Assembly: GCA_003513845.1 (NCBI GenBank)
Contig: DOTB01000084.1
Location: forward strand, 1-23,358
From: Candidatus Atribacteria bacterium
GTDB taxonomy: Bacteria > Atribacterota > Phoenicimicrobiia > Phoenicimicrobiales > Phoenicimicrobiaceae
Reading direction: 5' to 3'
Length of the DNA: 23,358 nt
Both the position numbers and the translations under genes were made by a program. Positions 7,341-14,228 of this stretch are shown piece by piece (position 1 is the stretch's first letter; each line of letters opens with the position of its first letter). Under the pieces are notes generated by a model. The model did not search any database. It worked only from the letters and a program-made list of their open reading frames with translations, and was not told the DNA's origin.

Positions 7341-7380
7341 AAAATTGCCTCAACCTTTTATAAGGGATGGCAATTTTTTT
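7341..7380 (+). terminator. Rho-independent terminator downstream of tRNA-Ser(GCU)
   Basis: AAAATTGCC (7341-7349) pairs with GGCAATTTT (7369-7377), followed by more T. It lies 130 nt after the tRNA and 57 nt before the next gene. Confidence 0.75.
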
Positions 7381-7436
7381 ATTAATTATAATAAGACAGA
7401 GAATGTTTAAAATATTACCTAAAGGGAGGAGAAATT

Positions 7437-8096
7437 GTGAAATTAGATAGAGGTGATTTTGAAACAGAAAATTTAATTGTTTGGGAGAAAACTATAGGAG
7501 AATTATTTCCTGTAGCAATCCCAAACAAGTGTATCTGGAAGGATGTTGATGGTATAGTTTCTGTTCTTAATAAATTAGGTTCTATAGATAACCTAAATCA
7601 TACTCTATTTCCTGTTGGTGGAGGTCATGATTTAGTAGGAGCCAAAAAGTCATCTGAAAGAGGTTGTATCGAATTTAATACCCCACATTCAATCAGGATT
7701 GTAAAGCCAAAATTATTAGAATTCAATTATTTTCCCAATAATATAGAATGGGCATATTTTCGTTTAGAAACTGCAGCTTTAAAGCCGATTACTCCTGATA
7801 TTGAACCATTTTCTATAAAGGAAAAATTAACTGAAATTGAGCCAGGTCATTATGTAGAGAAGGAAGTATGGGAAAAAGGATACCTCGGTTATGATGAAAA
7901 AGGTAGTAGAATTTTACTTCCCAAGAGTGCAAGATTAGTTTCCAGATATTTCAAAGGTTCATTTGTTATCTTTGCTAAAAGTTCTCCTTACCATAAAAAC
8001 CATGTTACTTATGATGCTAGACATGATAAGATGAATAGCAAAAAATTTAGACAATATATTGAAAAGTGTATAATAAAATTTAATGAAGAAAACTGA
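7437..8096 (+). CDS. Hypothetical protein, 219 residues
   Basis: I do not recognise this protein. The start is GTG with an excellent GGGAGGAG site 6-7 nt upstream, and a TATAAT (7387-7392) lies upstream though without a clear -35. The sequence is soluble-looking, with no signal peptide or membrane segment. Conspicuous stretches are FPVGGGHDLVGAKKSSERGC (about 58-77), PKLLEFNYFPNNIEWAYFRLE (roughly 91-111) and a His-rich C-terminal run YHKNHVTYDARHDKMNS (about 185-201). The histidines and acidic residues could form a metal or phosphate site, but that is speculation. It stands alone between a terminator and a repeat-bearing gap. Codon use looks like its neighbours. Confidence 0.85.
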   Translation: MKLDRGDFETENLIVWEKTIGELFPVAIPNKCIWKDVDGIVSVLNKLGSIDNLNHTLFPVGGGHDLVGAKKSSERGCIEFNTPHSIRIVKPKLLEFNYFPNNIEWAYFRLETAALKPITPDIEPFSIKEKLTEIEPGHYVEKEVWEKGYLGYDEKGSRILLPKSARLVSRYFKGSFVIFAKSSPYHKNHVTYDARHDKMNSKKFRQYIEKCIIKFNEEN

Positions 8097-8326
8097 ATTA
8101 GTATCTCTCGCATATTAGCATGGAGCGTACAGCGCATAGCGAATAGTGAAGAAGAAGAAAGATAAAAGTGAAGGTACTAATAGCTATTCACTTTACTGAT
8201 TTAATTGGCAAATTACTTAATTGTATTTTGCTTACACTTGTAGCCCGTAACTATACGCTAAACGCCATAAACTCTACGCTAATCTTGTACTAATGACCAA
8301 ATTAATCTATTAAAGTAGGAGGGTAA

Positions 8327-9034
8327 ATGACTATGAGTATCCATATCGGAGCGAAAGAAGGGGAAATCGCTAGCACGGTTCTACTGCCTGGCGACCCCTT
8401 GAGGGCAAAATATATTGCAGAAAACTTTCTTACCAATAGTAGCTGTTATAATGAGATACGTGGTATGTATGGCTATACCGGAACTTATAAAGGAAAAAGA
8501 GTTTCAATCCAGGGTACAGGTATGGGAGTACCTTCTATATTGATATATTTAAATGAACTTATTACAAGTTATAAAGTAAAAAATTTAATCCGAATCGGAA
8601 GCTGTGGTTCTATGCAACCATATATAAAAATTAGAGATGTTATATTGGCAATGAGTGCCTCTACAGATTCACATATTAACAAAATACGATTTAATGGTAT
8701 GGATTACGCCTCAACTGCAAATTTTAACCTCTTAAAAAAGGCTTATGATATTGCCTTAGAGAAAGACATCTCAATAAAAGTAGGAAGTGTTTTAACTACC
8801 GATACTTTTTATCATGATGACCCTAATTCCTGGAAGCACTGGGCGAATTACGGAGTATTAGCGGTAGAAATGGAAACAGCTGCCTTATATACTTTAGCAG
8901 CAAAATTCAAAGTCAATGCTCTTTCGATTTTAACTGTTTCCGATAGTTTGGTAACCAGAGAAGAGACCACAGCCGAAGAGCGTCAAAAGACTTTTAACCA
9001 GATGGTGGAGATAGCTCTGGAATTAGTGGAATAA
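8327..9034 (+). CDS. deoD: Purine-nucleoside phosphorylase, DeoD type
   Basis: Phosphorolysis of purine (deoxy)nucleosides to base and (deoxy)ribose-1-phosphate in salvage. The 235 residues match the hexameric NP-I family. Seen: His6, PGDP (21-24) and Arg26, Arg45, GTGMG (63-67), RIGSCGS (89-95), the purine/ribose-binding VEMETAAL (180-187) and SDS (205-207) with catalytic Asp206. AGGAGG at 8317-8322 lies 4 nt before the first ATG (8327) and 10 nt before a second (8333). The second gives [12 protein letters not shown], closer to the family, so either start is possible. The upstream 230-bp gap has TATACGCTAAACGCC-type repeats. The decayed locus follows 58 bp later. Confidence 0.95.
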   Translation: MTMSIHIGAKEGEIASTVLLPGDPLRAKYIAENFLTNSSCYNEIRGMYGYTGTYKGKRVSIQGTGMGVPSILIYLNELITSYKVKNLIRIGSCGSMQPYIKIRDVILAMSASTDSHINKIRFNGMDYASTANFNLLKKAYDIALEKDISIKVGSVLTTDTFYHDDPNSWKHWANYGVLAVEMETAALYTLAAKFKVNALSILTVSDSLVTREETTAEERQKTFNQMVEIALELVE

Positions 9035-9092
9035 TTAAAGTTTTAGTCTAAAAAATTTCCGTCATAATCGTTTTATAGGGGAGGATAAAAAA

Positions 9093-9906
9093 ATCAAAGT
9101 AACCATTTTGGTAGACAATAACACTCTGATAGACCGCTACTTTTTGGGAGAGCTGGGAGTGTCCTACCTTATCCAGGATGAAGGGTACAAAATATTATTT
9201 GATGTAGGATATTTAGATATTTTTATTAAAAATCCCGAAAATGAATATTCATTTTCGGGATTTAGATTACCTGGTCCTTTCTCATGGACACCTCGACCAT
9301 ACCTGGGGGTTAATTTCTTTAATAAAATATTATACAGAAGCCTCGATAGAAAAAATAGATTATAATAAACTAACTGTAGTTACCCATCCTTCTTCCTTTT
9401 TAAGAAAAAAAATTAAGGTTTTCAAACAGGCAGGTTCTATAGTTTCCCAGGAAGAGTTAAACAAACATTTCAAAATAGAATTAAGTAAAGAACCGCTATG
9501 GCTAACCGATAGATTGGTATTTTTGGGAGAAATAGAAAGAAAGAATGATTTTGAAGCAAAAAATCCAATCGGAAAAGTGGTGAAAGATAATTTTGAAGAG
9601 GATGATTATTTAGCAGATGATTCTGCCTTGGTCTATCGATCAGCAAAAGGTTTGGTGATTATTACCGCCTGTTCTCATTCAGGGATTTGCAATATCGTAG
9701 AATATGCTAAAAAGATTTGTAATGATGATAGGATAATTGATATAGTCGGGGGATTTCATTTGCTTAACCCGGAGAAGATACAATTGGAAGGTACTTTGAA
9801 ATATTTAGAGAAAGTCAAACCTTACGAAGTGCATGCCTGCCACTGCACTGATTTAAAGTCCAAGATTGCCTTATCTCGAGTGGTAAACCTTAAGGGGGTA
9901 CCTTGA
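9093..9906 (+). pseudogene. Broken metallo-beta-lactamase-fold hydrolase gene
   Basis: Remnant of an MBL-fold protein of the type beginning LVDN and carrying HxHxDH. Part one (to about 9240) reads IKVTILVDNNTLIDRYFLGE...KILFDVGY. Part two, from 9241 in another frame, has LSHGHLDHTWG, ACSHSGICNIVEYAK, GGFHL and CHCTDLKSKIAL, the expected order of metal-site motifs. The frame changes inside a perfect 32-bp palindrome (9231-9262); restoring one A there would rejoin the frames. The expected start is ATC (9093-9095), perfectly spaced from GGGGAGG (9078-9084), so an ancestral ATG seems lost; no other in-frame ATG or GTG is available upstream. The last few residues of the family are missing because the gene runs into a protease fragment at about 9894-9899. 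Three lesions argue for a true pseudogene; sequencing error could explain at most the frameshift. Confidence 0.85.
9231..9262. repeat. 32-bp perfect palindrome at the frameshift of the MBL pseudogene
   Basis: AATCCCGAAAATGAAT (9231-9246) is followed without a spacer by its exact reverse complement (9247-9262). It coincides with the point where the MBL reading frame is lost, and with residues (Pro for an expected small residue, His in NIHFRD) that look substituted. Confidence 0.9.
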
Positions 9907-10157
9907 TTGCTTTATCTGCTGACGAAATAATTATGAGTCCTACCGCTGTACTAGGACCAGTAGACCCTCAGTTAGGTCAGTATCCTGCTGCTTCTATAAT
10001 ATCAGTGGTAGAAAAGAAACCGATAAAGGATATAGATGACCAAACTTTGATAATGGCTGATATGGGGACCAAAGCTATAAAACAAGTTGAGCAGACTGTT
10101 TACGATTTGTTATCTCCCCATTATTCTAAAGAGAAGGGTTATTTGAGCGGTTTATAA
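9894..10157 (+). pseudogene. Truncated ClpP/SppA-like serine protease (serine dehydrogenase proteinase family) fragment
   Basis: From GGT at 9897 the sequence reads GTLIALSADEIIMSPTAVLG then PVDPQLGQYPAAS, and further on DDQTLIMADM and AIKQVEQTVYDLL. This matches the C-terminal half of the SDH_sah/ClpP-superfamily membrane-associated serine proteases of anaerobes. Everything before the GGT is missing, including the start codon and the nucleophile region (the family reads MSGGTLIAL). The 3' end also stops early (KEKGYLSGL), before the expected WTHDYP region. No ribosome site suits the TTG at 9903. The fragment is fused at a G5 run (9894-9898) to the 3' end of the MBL remnant, consistent with one deletion removing the end of one gene and the start of the other. 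Confidence 0.8.
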
Positions 10158-10211
10158 ATTTTTAATATATGCTTAGAATGTTTTTTAAATTATTTAAGGT
10201 AACTAAAGTAA

Positions 10212-10991
10212 ATGAAAGAAATGAAAATGAATTTAAAGAAACGATTCTGGGAAATAGATTTTTTACGGGGAATCGCCATCATTATGATGGTGCTATATCA
10301 TCTGCTTTATAATTTGCACTATTTTGCACATTATAATGTCAATGTTTATTCCGGTTTCTGGATGTATTTTGCTCGAACAACTGCCACGATATTTATTTTT
10401 TTAGTTGGGGTATCCCTCAGCATAAGTTTCTCCAGAGCAAAACATTTCTCTCCTAATGTTACTAAGAAAACGCGATTATTTTTAAAATACCTTCGTAGAG
10501 GCCTTAAGGTGTTCTCCTGGGGCTTAATTATAACTTTAATAACCTGGTTTTTTTTGCGAGAAGGTTTCGTAATTTTTGGCATACTTCATCTTATTGGAAT
10601 TTCCATTATTTTAGCTTATCCTTTTCTAAAGCTTCACTATTGGAATCTATTAATTGGATTATTTTGCATTTTTGTGGGAGTATATTTAAAGGGTTTTGTT
10701 TTTAATTTTTATTGGTTATCCTGGTTAGGATTTAGACCAGCTCAATTTTATACAGTTGATTATTTCCCCCTTTTGCCCTGGTTTGGGGTTGTTTTAATAG
10801 GGATATTTTTTGGTAGTCTACTCTATCCGGATTACTCTCGAAAATTTCAGATTGTTGACTTTTCATCCCTTTCAGGAGTAAAAATATTATGTTTTTTAGG
10901 TAAGCATTCTTTGTTAATTTATTTGCTTCATCAACCCTTAATAATTGCTATACTCTATCTTTTTGGCGTAGTTAAAGTAAGTTTATTCTAA
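10212..10991 (+). CDS. DUF1624 / heparan-alpha-glucosaminide N-acetyltransferase-like membrane protein
   Basis: A 259-residue polytopic membrane protein. The N-terminal motif RFWEIDFLRGIAIIMMVLYH (11-30) is the hallmark of the DUF1624/HGSNAT catalytic-domain family; FGILHLIGIS (122-131), YFPLLPWFGVVLIG (184-197) and GKHSLLIYLLHQP (230-242) also fit. About seven hydrophobic segments are visible (about 17-35, 53-72, 99-115, 119-138, 145-160, 185-205, 227-250). Characterised relatives transfer acetyl groups across membranes to sugars; the substrate here is unknown. The start is uncertain: ATGs lie at 10212, 10221 and 10227, with only a weak AAGG upstream. The EamA gene follows closely. Confidence 0.8.
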   Translation: MKEMKMNLKKRFWEIDFLRGIAIIMMVLYHLLYNLHYFAHYNVNVYSGFWMYFARTTATIFIFLVGVSLSISFSRAKHFSPNVTKKTRLFLKYLRRGLKVFSWGLIITLITWFFLREGFVIFGILHLIGISIILAYPFLKLHYWNLLIGLFCIFVGVYLKGFVFNFYWLSWLGFRPAQFYTVDYFPLLPWFGVVLIGIFFGSLLYPDYSRKFQIVDFSSLSGVKILCFLGKHSLLIYLLHQPLIIAILYLFGVVKVSLF

Positions 10992-11039
10992 TTTTATATG
11001 TTATTTGTTGAGTATTTATTTCGAAAAGAGACCTTTACT

Positions 11040-11915
11040 ATGAATCCCACAGCAATAATATTAGTTATAATCTCTGCCTTTATTCACTCTTTTTGGAATT
11101 TACTTTCTAAAAAAAGTAAAAATAAATTAGTATTTAACTGGTATATCGTTTTATTTCAACCTATACTTTACTTTCCTCTATTTTTATATCTTATATTAAG
11201 TAATCAAATTGAATTGCCACCAATGGGGTGGCTATTTATTATTTTAAGTGCTTTTTTTCATACCTTTTATTTTTATTTCTTAGGAAAGACTTATTCTTAT
11301 GGCCATCTTTCCTTAACTTACCCCATTGCAAGATCTTCACCTCTTTTTGTTCCTTTTCTTGCTTTTTTGTTAGTTAAGGAAGAACTCTCTTTTGTTGGTA
11401 TATTGGGGATAATAATAATCTTGGTAGGTGTTTACTTGTTGCATTTAAGGTCTATTAGTTGGAAATCATTTTTAAAATCTACAGAGTATCTAAAAGGTAA
11501 AGCCACATCTTATGCCTTTATTACTGCTTTTTTTTCTGCTCTATATTCAGTTAATGACAAAATTGGGGTTGGATATGTTCGTCCCTTTGCTTATATCTAT
11601 ATAACCTGCATAGGGGTAAGCGCTTTTTATCTTCCCATAGTTTTTTCTAAGGATAATCGTAAAGATATTAAATTTGAATGGGAAGATAATAAGAAATCTA
11701 TTTTAATTTCTTCTTCTTTGACCCTTCTTTCTTATCTTTTAACTTTATATGCTTTTACAATCGATAAAGTCAGTTATATCGTTTCTTTAAGACAGTCAAG
11801 CATAATATTTGGAGTAATTTTAGGGACTGTTGTGTTAAATGAGGAGTATGGGAAAATTAGAATATTTGCTTCCATAATAATGTTTATCGGTTTTTTCTTG
11901 GTAATTATAGCTTAA
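11040..11915 (+). CDS. EamA-family (DMT superfamily) transporter
   Basis: A 291-residue inner-membrane protein with about ten hydrophobic helices in two EamA halves; the first runs to about residue 138 (GIIIILVGVYLLHL) and the second from about 155. The motif YPIARSSPLFVP in the first half and the SLRQSSIIFGVILGTVVLNEE region in the second are typical of EamA drug/metabolite exporters. An upstream ATG at 10998 would add 14 residues but has no ribosome site; the ATG at 11040 opens directly with the first membrane helix (MNPTAIILVIISAF) and has a weak AAGAG. The substrate cannot be told. It probably forms an operon with the preceding membrane gene. Confidence 0.85.
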   Translation: MNPTAIILVIISAFIHSFWNLLSKKSKNKLVFNWYIVLFQPILYFPLFLYLILSNQIELPPMGWLFIILSAFFHTFYFYFLGKTYSYGHLSLTYPIARSSPLFVPFLAFLLVKEELSFVGILGIIIILVGVYLLHLRSISWKSFLKSTEYLKGKATSYAFITAFFSALYSVNDKIGVGYVRPFAYIYITCIGVSAFYLPIVFSKDNRKDIKFEWEDNKKSILISSSLTLLSYLLTLYAFTIDKVSYIVSLRQSSIIFGVILGTVVLNEEYGKIRIFASIIMFIGFFLVIIA

Positions 11916-11940
11916 ATAAAAAATGCTACAATTTTTATTT
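11914..11940. terminator. Weak bidirectional AT-only hairpin between convergent genes
   Basis: AAATAAAAA (11914-11922) pairs with TTTTTATTT (11932-11940). It lies between the converging EamA gene and murD and could serve both, but the stem is A-T only. Confidence 0.3.
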
Positions 11941-12015
11941 ATTGTTTTATATTTATAAATATAACTAAAAATTTAAACAAAGAAAGTAAAAAACAAACTG
12001 TGGGATTTAAGGTTT

Positions 12016-13422
12016 TTAGAGATTTTTTACAATTTTATTAAATTGATTTCCCCGATCAAATTCATTTTCAAACATTCCGAAACTAGCAGCTGCAGGAGAT
12101 AGAAGAACAATGTCATTTGGTTGAGCCTGTTGCAGGGCTATTTCGACACCTACTTTAAGATTCGATGTTTGAATAATTTTTTCTGAATCAAGATGTTTTT
12201 TTATAGCAGAAAATATTTTTAATGAAGCATCGTAATCAGGGTGTTGCAAGAGAATAATCTGTTTAATTTTCTTATTTTCGCCAATAAATTCTCCTAATTT
12301 TTCATAATTTAATCTTTTATCTTTTCCACCCAGGATTAAGATAATGGGCTGTTGGGGAAAAGATTTCAAAGCTGCTAAAGTTGCCTCTGGAGTTGTTGCG
12401 CAGGTATCATTATAAAATTTTATCCCATTAAATTCTCTAATAAGTTCTAATCTATAAGGAGCTCCTGGAAAACTTTTAATAGCCTTTCGAATAACTTCAG
12501 CGGGAATGTTATGAATAAAGCCTATGGTACTTGCTGCTAAGACATTTTCTAAATTATGTAGCCCAGGAAGGGGGAGGTCAGTAATTTTTGCAAAAGGTAT
12601 TTTACATTTCTCTAATTGAAAAACTAATTCATCTCTCTCTAAATAACAGCCTGGTACCACTTTTTCTTTAACACTAAACCAATAAGTTTTAGCGCTAGTC
12701 TCTATTTTGGCTTGACGAGTCTCCTGGCTGCCGAAGTTTAATACTAAATTATTGTTTGATTGTTGATATTTAAAGATTAACTTTTCTGACTGTGTATATT
12801 TACTAAAATTTTGATAACGATCTAAGTGGTCAGGAAGGATATTAGTTAAAACTGCAGTTTGAGGTCTAAATTTACGTTTTTTTATCCCTTCCATTTGCCA
12901 GGTGGATATTTCCAAAACTATCCACGTTTGAAGGGTGATTTTTTCCAAGATATCTAAGACAGAGATACCGATATTGCCAGCTAAGGCTACTTCTTTTTGA
13001 GCTTGTTTAAATATATGGTAGGTGAGATTAGATACTGTGCTTTTACCTTTAGTTCCAGCAATAGCGATTATCTTTTTAGAAGGGCAAAGTTGGAGAAAAA
13101 GACCTAAATCAGTTTCTATAGGAATTCTATGGGTTCGGGCGATTTTTAAGTACTTTGAATTATGAGGAACAGCCGGGTTTTGAATTATCATGTCTGTATT
13201 GATAAAGTCTTCTTCCCGATGTCGACCTAAGATATATTTAATATCAAAATCTTTTAGTTTTTCTAAAGTAGGTGCAAGTTCTACTTTAGTCTTTAGGTCT
13301 GTAATTAAAATTTTTGCACCATTTTTTGCTAAAAACTTCGCAACTCCCAAGCCACCTTGATTTAATCCTAACCCCATTATAGTAATTCTTTTATCTTTTA
13401 TATCTTGTATTTTTTTTATCAT
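12016..13422 (-). CDS. murD: UDP-N-acetylmuramoylalanine-glutamate ligase (MurD), divergent
   Basis: Cytoplasmic Mur ligase adding glutamate to UDP-MurNAc-L-Ala in peptidoglycan synthesis. The 468 residues include an N-terminal nucleotide-binding domain (IMGLGLNQGGLGVAKFL, 15-31), the ATP P-loop GTKGKS (123-128), LEISTWQMEG (170-179), NILPDHLDRY (194-203) and the C-terminal domain. Two conserved motifs differ from typical MurD: ELSSFQLE-like appears as LEISTWQME, and the usual NDSKATN is NDTCATTP (338-345), without the lysine. Forms with TTP in this place are reminiscent of the MurD2 group, some of which use L-glutamate together with an epimerase (MurL); which applies here is undecided. The ATG at 13422 has only a weak AAAGG upstream on the minus strand. 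The gene stands alone. Confidence 0.88.
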   Translation of the reverse strand: MIKKIQDIKDKRITIMGLGLNQGGLGVAKFLAKNGAKILITDLKTKVELAPTLEKLKDFDIKYILGRHREEDFINTDMIIQNPAVPHNSKYLKIARTHRIPIETDLGLFLQLCPSKKIIAIAGTKGKSTVSNLTYHIFKQAQKEVALAGNIGISVLDILEKITLQTWIVLEISTWQMEGIKKRKFRPQTAVLTNILPDHLDRYQNFSKYTQSEKLIFKYQQSNNNLVLNFGSQETRQAKIETSAKTYWFSVKEKVVPGCYLERDELVFQLEKCKIPFAKITDLPLPGLHNLENVLAASTIGFIHNIPAEVIRKAIKSFPGAPYRLELIREFNGIKFYNDTCATTPEATLAALKSFPQQPIILILGGKDKRLNYEKLGEFIGENKKIKQIILLQHPDYDASLKIFSAIKKHLDSEKIIQTSNLKVGVEIALQQAQPNDIVLLSPAAASFGMFENEFDRGNQFNKIVKNL

Positions 13423-13830
13423 TTGAAATGTAAAACCTTTTAACTTAGTTTTTTAATAAAAATAATCAAAGACTTACTTTTTAAATATAACAAAATTAAA
13501 CTAATAATTCAATTAATAAAATATAGTATCGCATATATATAGTGGATGTCAATTAACCAATTTACCTATTTACCAATGTACCAATTGATTTATTTGTTAG
13601 CTGGTTACCGGCTAGCTAATTCGTATCTCGTATCTAGCGAATCATATCTCGTATGTATTAGTTGGCCAGTTACCTGGTTTGCCAGTTTGCCGGTTATAAG
13701 ATATAAGATGCAATGGAGGACAAGCGTCTTGTTTATCTATAATGTCATTACAAAACAACGTGAACTAAGTGAATATGGTAATCTTATCTAAAGCCTACCA
13801 ACTGTTAATTAAAACCAATTTTATATCTTG

Positions 13831-13861
13831 GAGCATCGGAATTTCATAAATTCCGATGCTC
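13831..13861. repeat. 14-bp perfect hairpin with 3-nt loop
   Basis: GAGCATCGGAATTT (13831-13844) and its exact complement (13848-13861) flank CAT. There is no immediate T tract and no upstream gene on either strand that ends here. It lies at the left edge of the extra sequence in repeat copy 1. Confidence 0.75.
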
Positions 13862-13897
13862 TGAAATGAATATTTTTTTAAAAAGCAAAGTATTCTA

Positions 13898-13990
13898 ACA
13901 ATATTGTCAGGAAGAGTTTTATATAAAGCCGAAATTAAGTGAAAAAGAGATAGAGGGGTTTCAGGGGAGTTCACTCCCCGACAATATTGT
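13898..13990 (+). repeat. Inverted-repeat element with ACAATATTGTC arms
   Basis: ACAATATTGTC (13898-13908) and GACAATATTGT (13980-13990) are exact inverted arms 71 nt apart. Just inside the right arm GGGGAGT (13964-13970) pairs with ACTCCCC (13973-13979). ATATT follows the right arm. Same architecture as 21478-21518 and, more loosely, 2241-2378. Confidence 0.7.
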
Positions 13991-14057
13991 ATATTTTTAA
14001 AATATAAAATGAAAACCGATAACTGAAAACCTGAATTTATACTAACGACTAATTTAT

Positions 14058-14086
14058 TTGACTAAAAATTTAAATTATAATAAAAT
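14058..14086 (+). promoter_or_regulatory. Promoter of tRNA-Arg(ACG)-tadA
   Basis: TTGACT (14058-14063), a 17-bp spacer and TAAAAT (14081-14086). Transcription would start near 14093, 26 nt before the tRNA. An overlapping TATAAT (14076-14081) is wrongly spaced for this -35. Confidence 0.55.
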
Positions 14087-14118
14087 CAATAGGGAACTTT
14101 TATTTTAATAGTACTAGT

Positions 14119-14195
14119 GCGCCCGTGGCTCAATTGGATAAAGCAACTGACTACGGATCAGTAGATTGGGGGTTCGAGTCCCTCCGGGCGCACCA
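14119..14195 (+). tRNA. tRNA-Arg, anticodon ACG
   Basis: Acceptor arms GCGCCCG (14119-14125) and CGGGCGC (14185-14191), discriminator A and encoded CCA (14193-14195). The anticodon loop CTACGGA, closed by ACTGA/TCAGT, carries ACG; the T-loop is TTCGAGT. A34 of this tRNA is the substrate of TadA, which is encoded 33 nt downstream with no terminator between. Confidence 0.97.
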
Positions 14196-14228
14196 ATCCC
14201 ATACTGCCGGGAAAGTTTTCATCGAAAA

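Larger units (their letters stand above)
13580..14053 (+). repeat. Long imperfect direct repeat, copy 1 (interrupted), upstream of tRNA-Arg
   Basis: It matches 14702-14938 in order: ACCAATTnATTTA, TAGCTAATTCGTAT, CCAGTTACC...CCAGTTT, TTATAAGATATAA, GGACnAG...CTTGTTTAT, AATGTCAT, CCA(A/G)TTTTATATCTTG, then an identical 33-nt block at 14021-14053. Between the last two blocks copy 1 has about 180 bp of extra sequence (from 13831). Confidence 0.8.
13423..14057. other. Repeat-rich intergenic region without a gene
   Basis: About 635 bp from the murD start to the tRNA-Arg promoter. It contains near-8-bp-period degenerate repeats (TTTACCTA TTTACCAA TGTACCAA, about 13556-13583; CCAGTT/GCCGGTT, about 13665-13696), TCGTATCTCGTAT repeats (about 13620-13655), a GGACnnGCGTCTTG palindrome copy, a 14-bp perfect hairpin (13831-13861) and an ACA...TGT inverted-repeat element (13898-13990). 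The 81-codon open frame at 13546-13791 consists of these repeats and is not a gene. Confidence 0.75.

Noticed and set aside
7244..7363. Possible 39-codon frame starting with TTG (LHDLREYSSIFYYATGRT...)
   Set aside because: It has a protein-like look and a weak GAGGG upstream, but it ends inside the terminator hairpin, is very short and has no recognisable homology; not supported enough to list.
9231..9262. Programmed ribosomal frameshift stimulated by the palindrome
   Set aside because: No canonical slippery heptamer precedes it, a +1 shift would be needed, and the missing start codon and missing 3' end point to decay.
9108..9365. Reading the first part of the MBL pseudogene as an 85-codon gene with TTG start
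   Set aside because: The frame beyond 9240 is the wrong frame of the MBL gene; conserved motifs continue in the other frame, so this is a frameshifted gene and not a short protein.
13556..13700. CRISPR-like array
   Set aside because: The units are 8 bp, degenerate and without unique spacers; there are no cas genes.
13546..13791. Open frame of 81 codons upstream of tRNA-Arg
   Set aside because: It is built from degenerate ACCAATTT/CGTATCTCG repeats, has no ribosome site, and the matching repeat copy at 14702-14938 does not preserve the frame.
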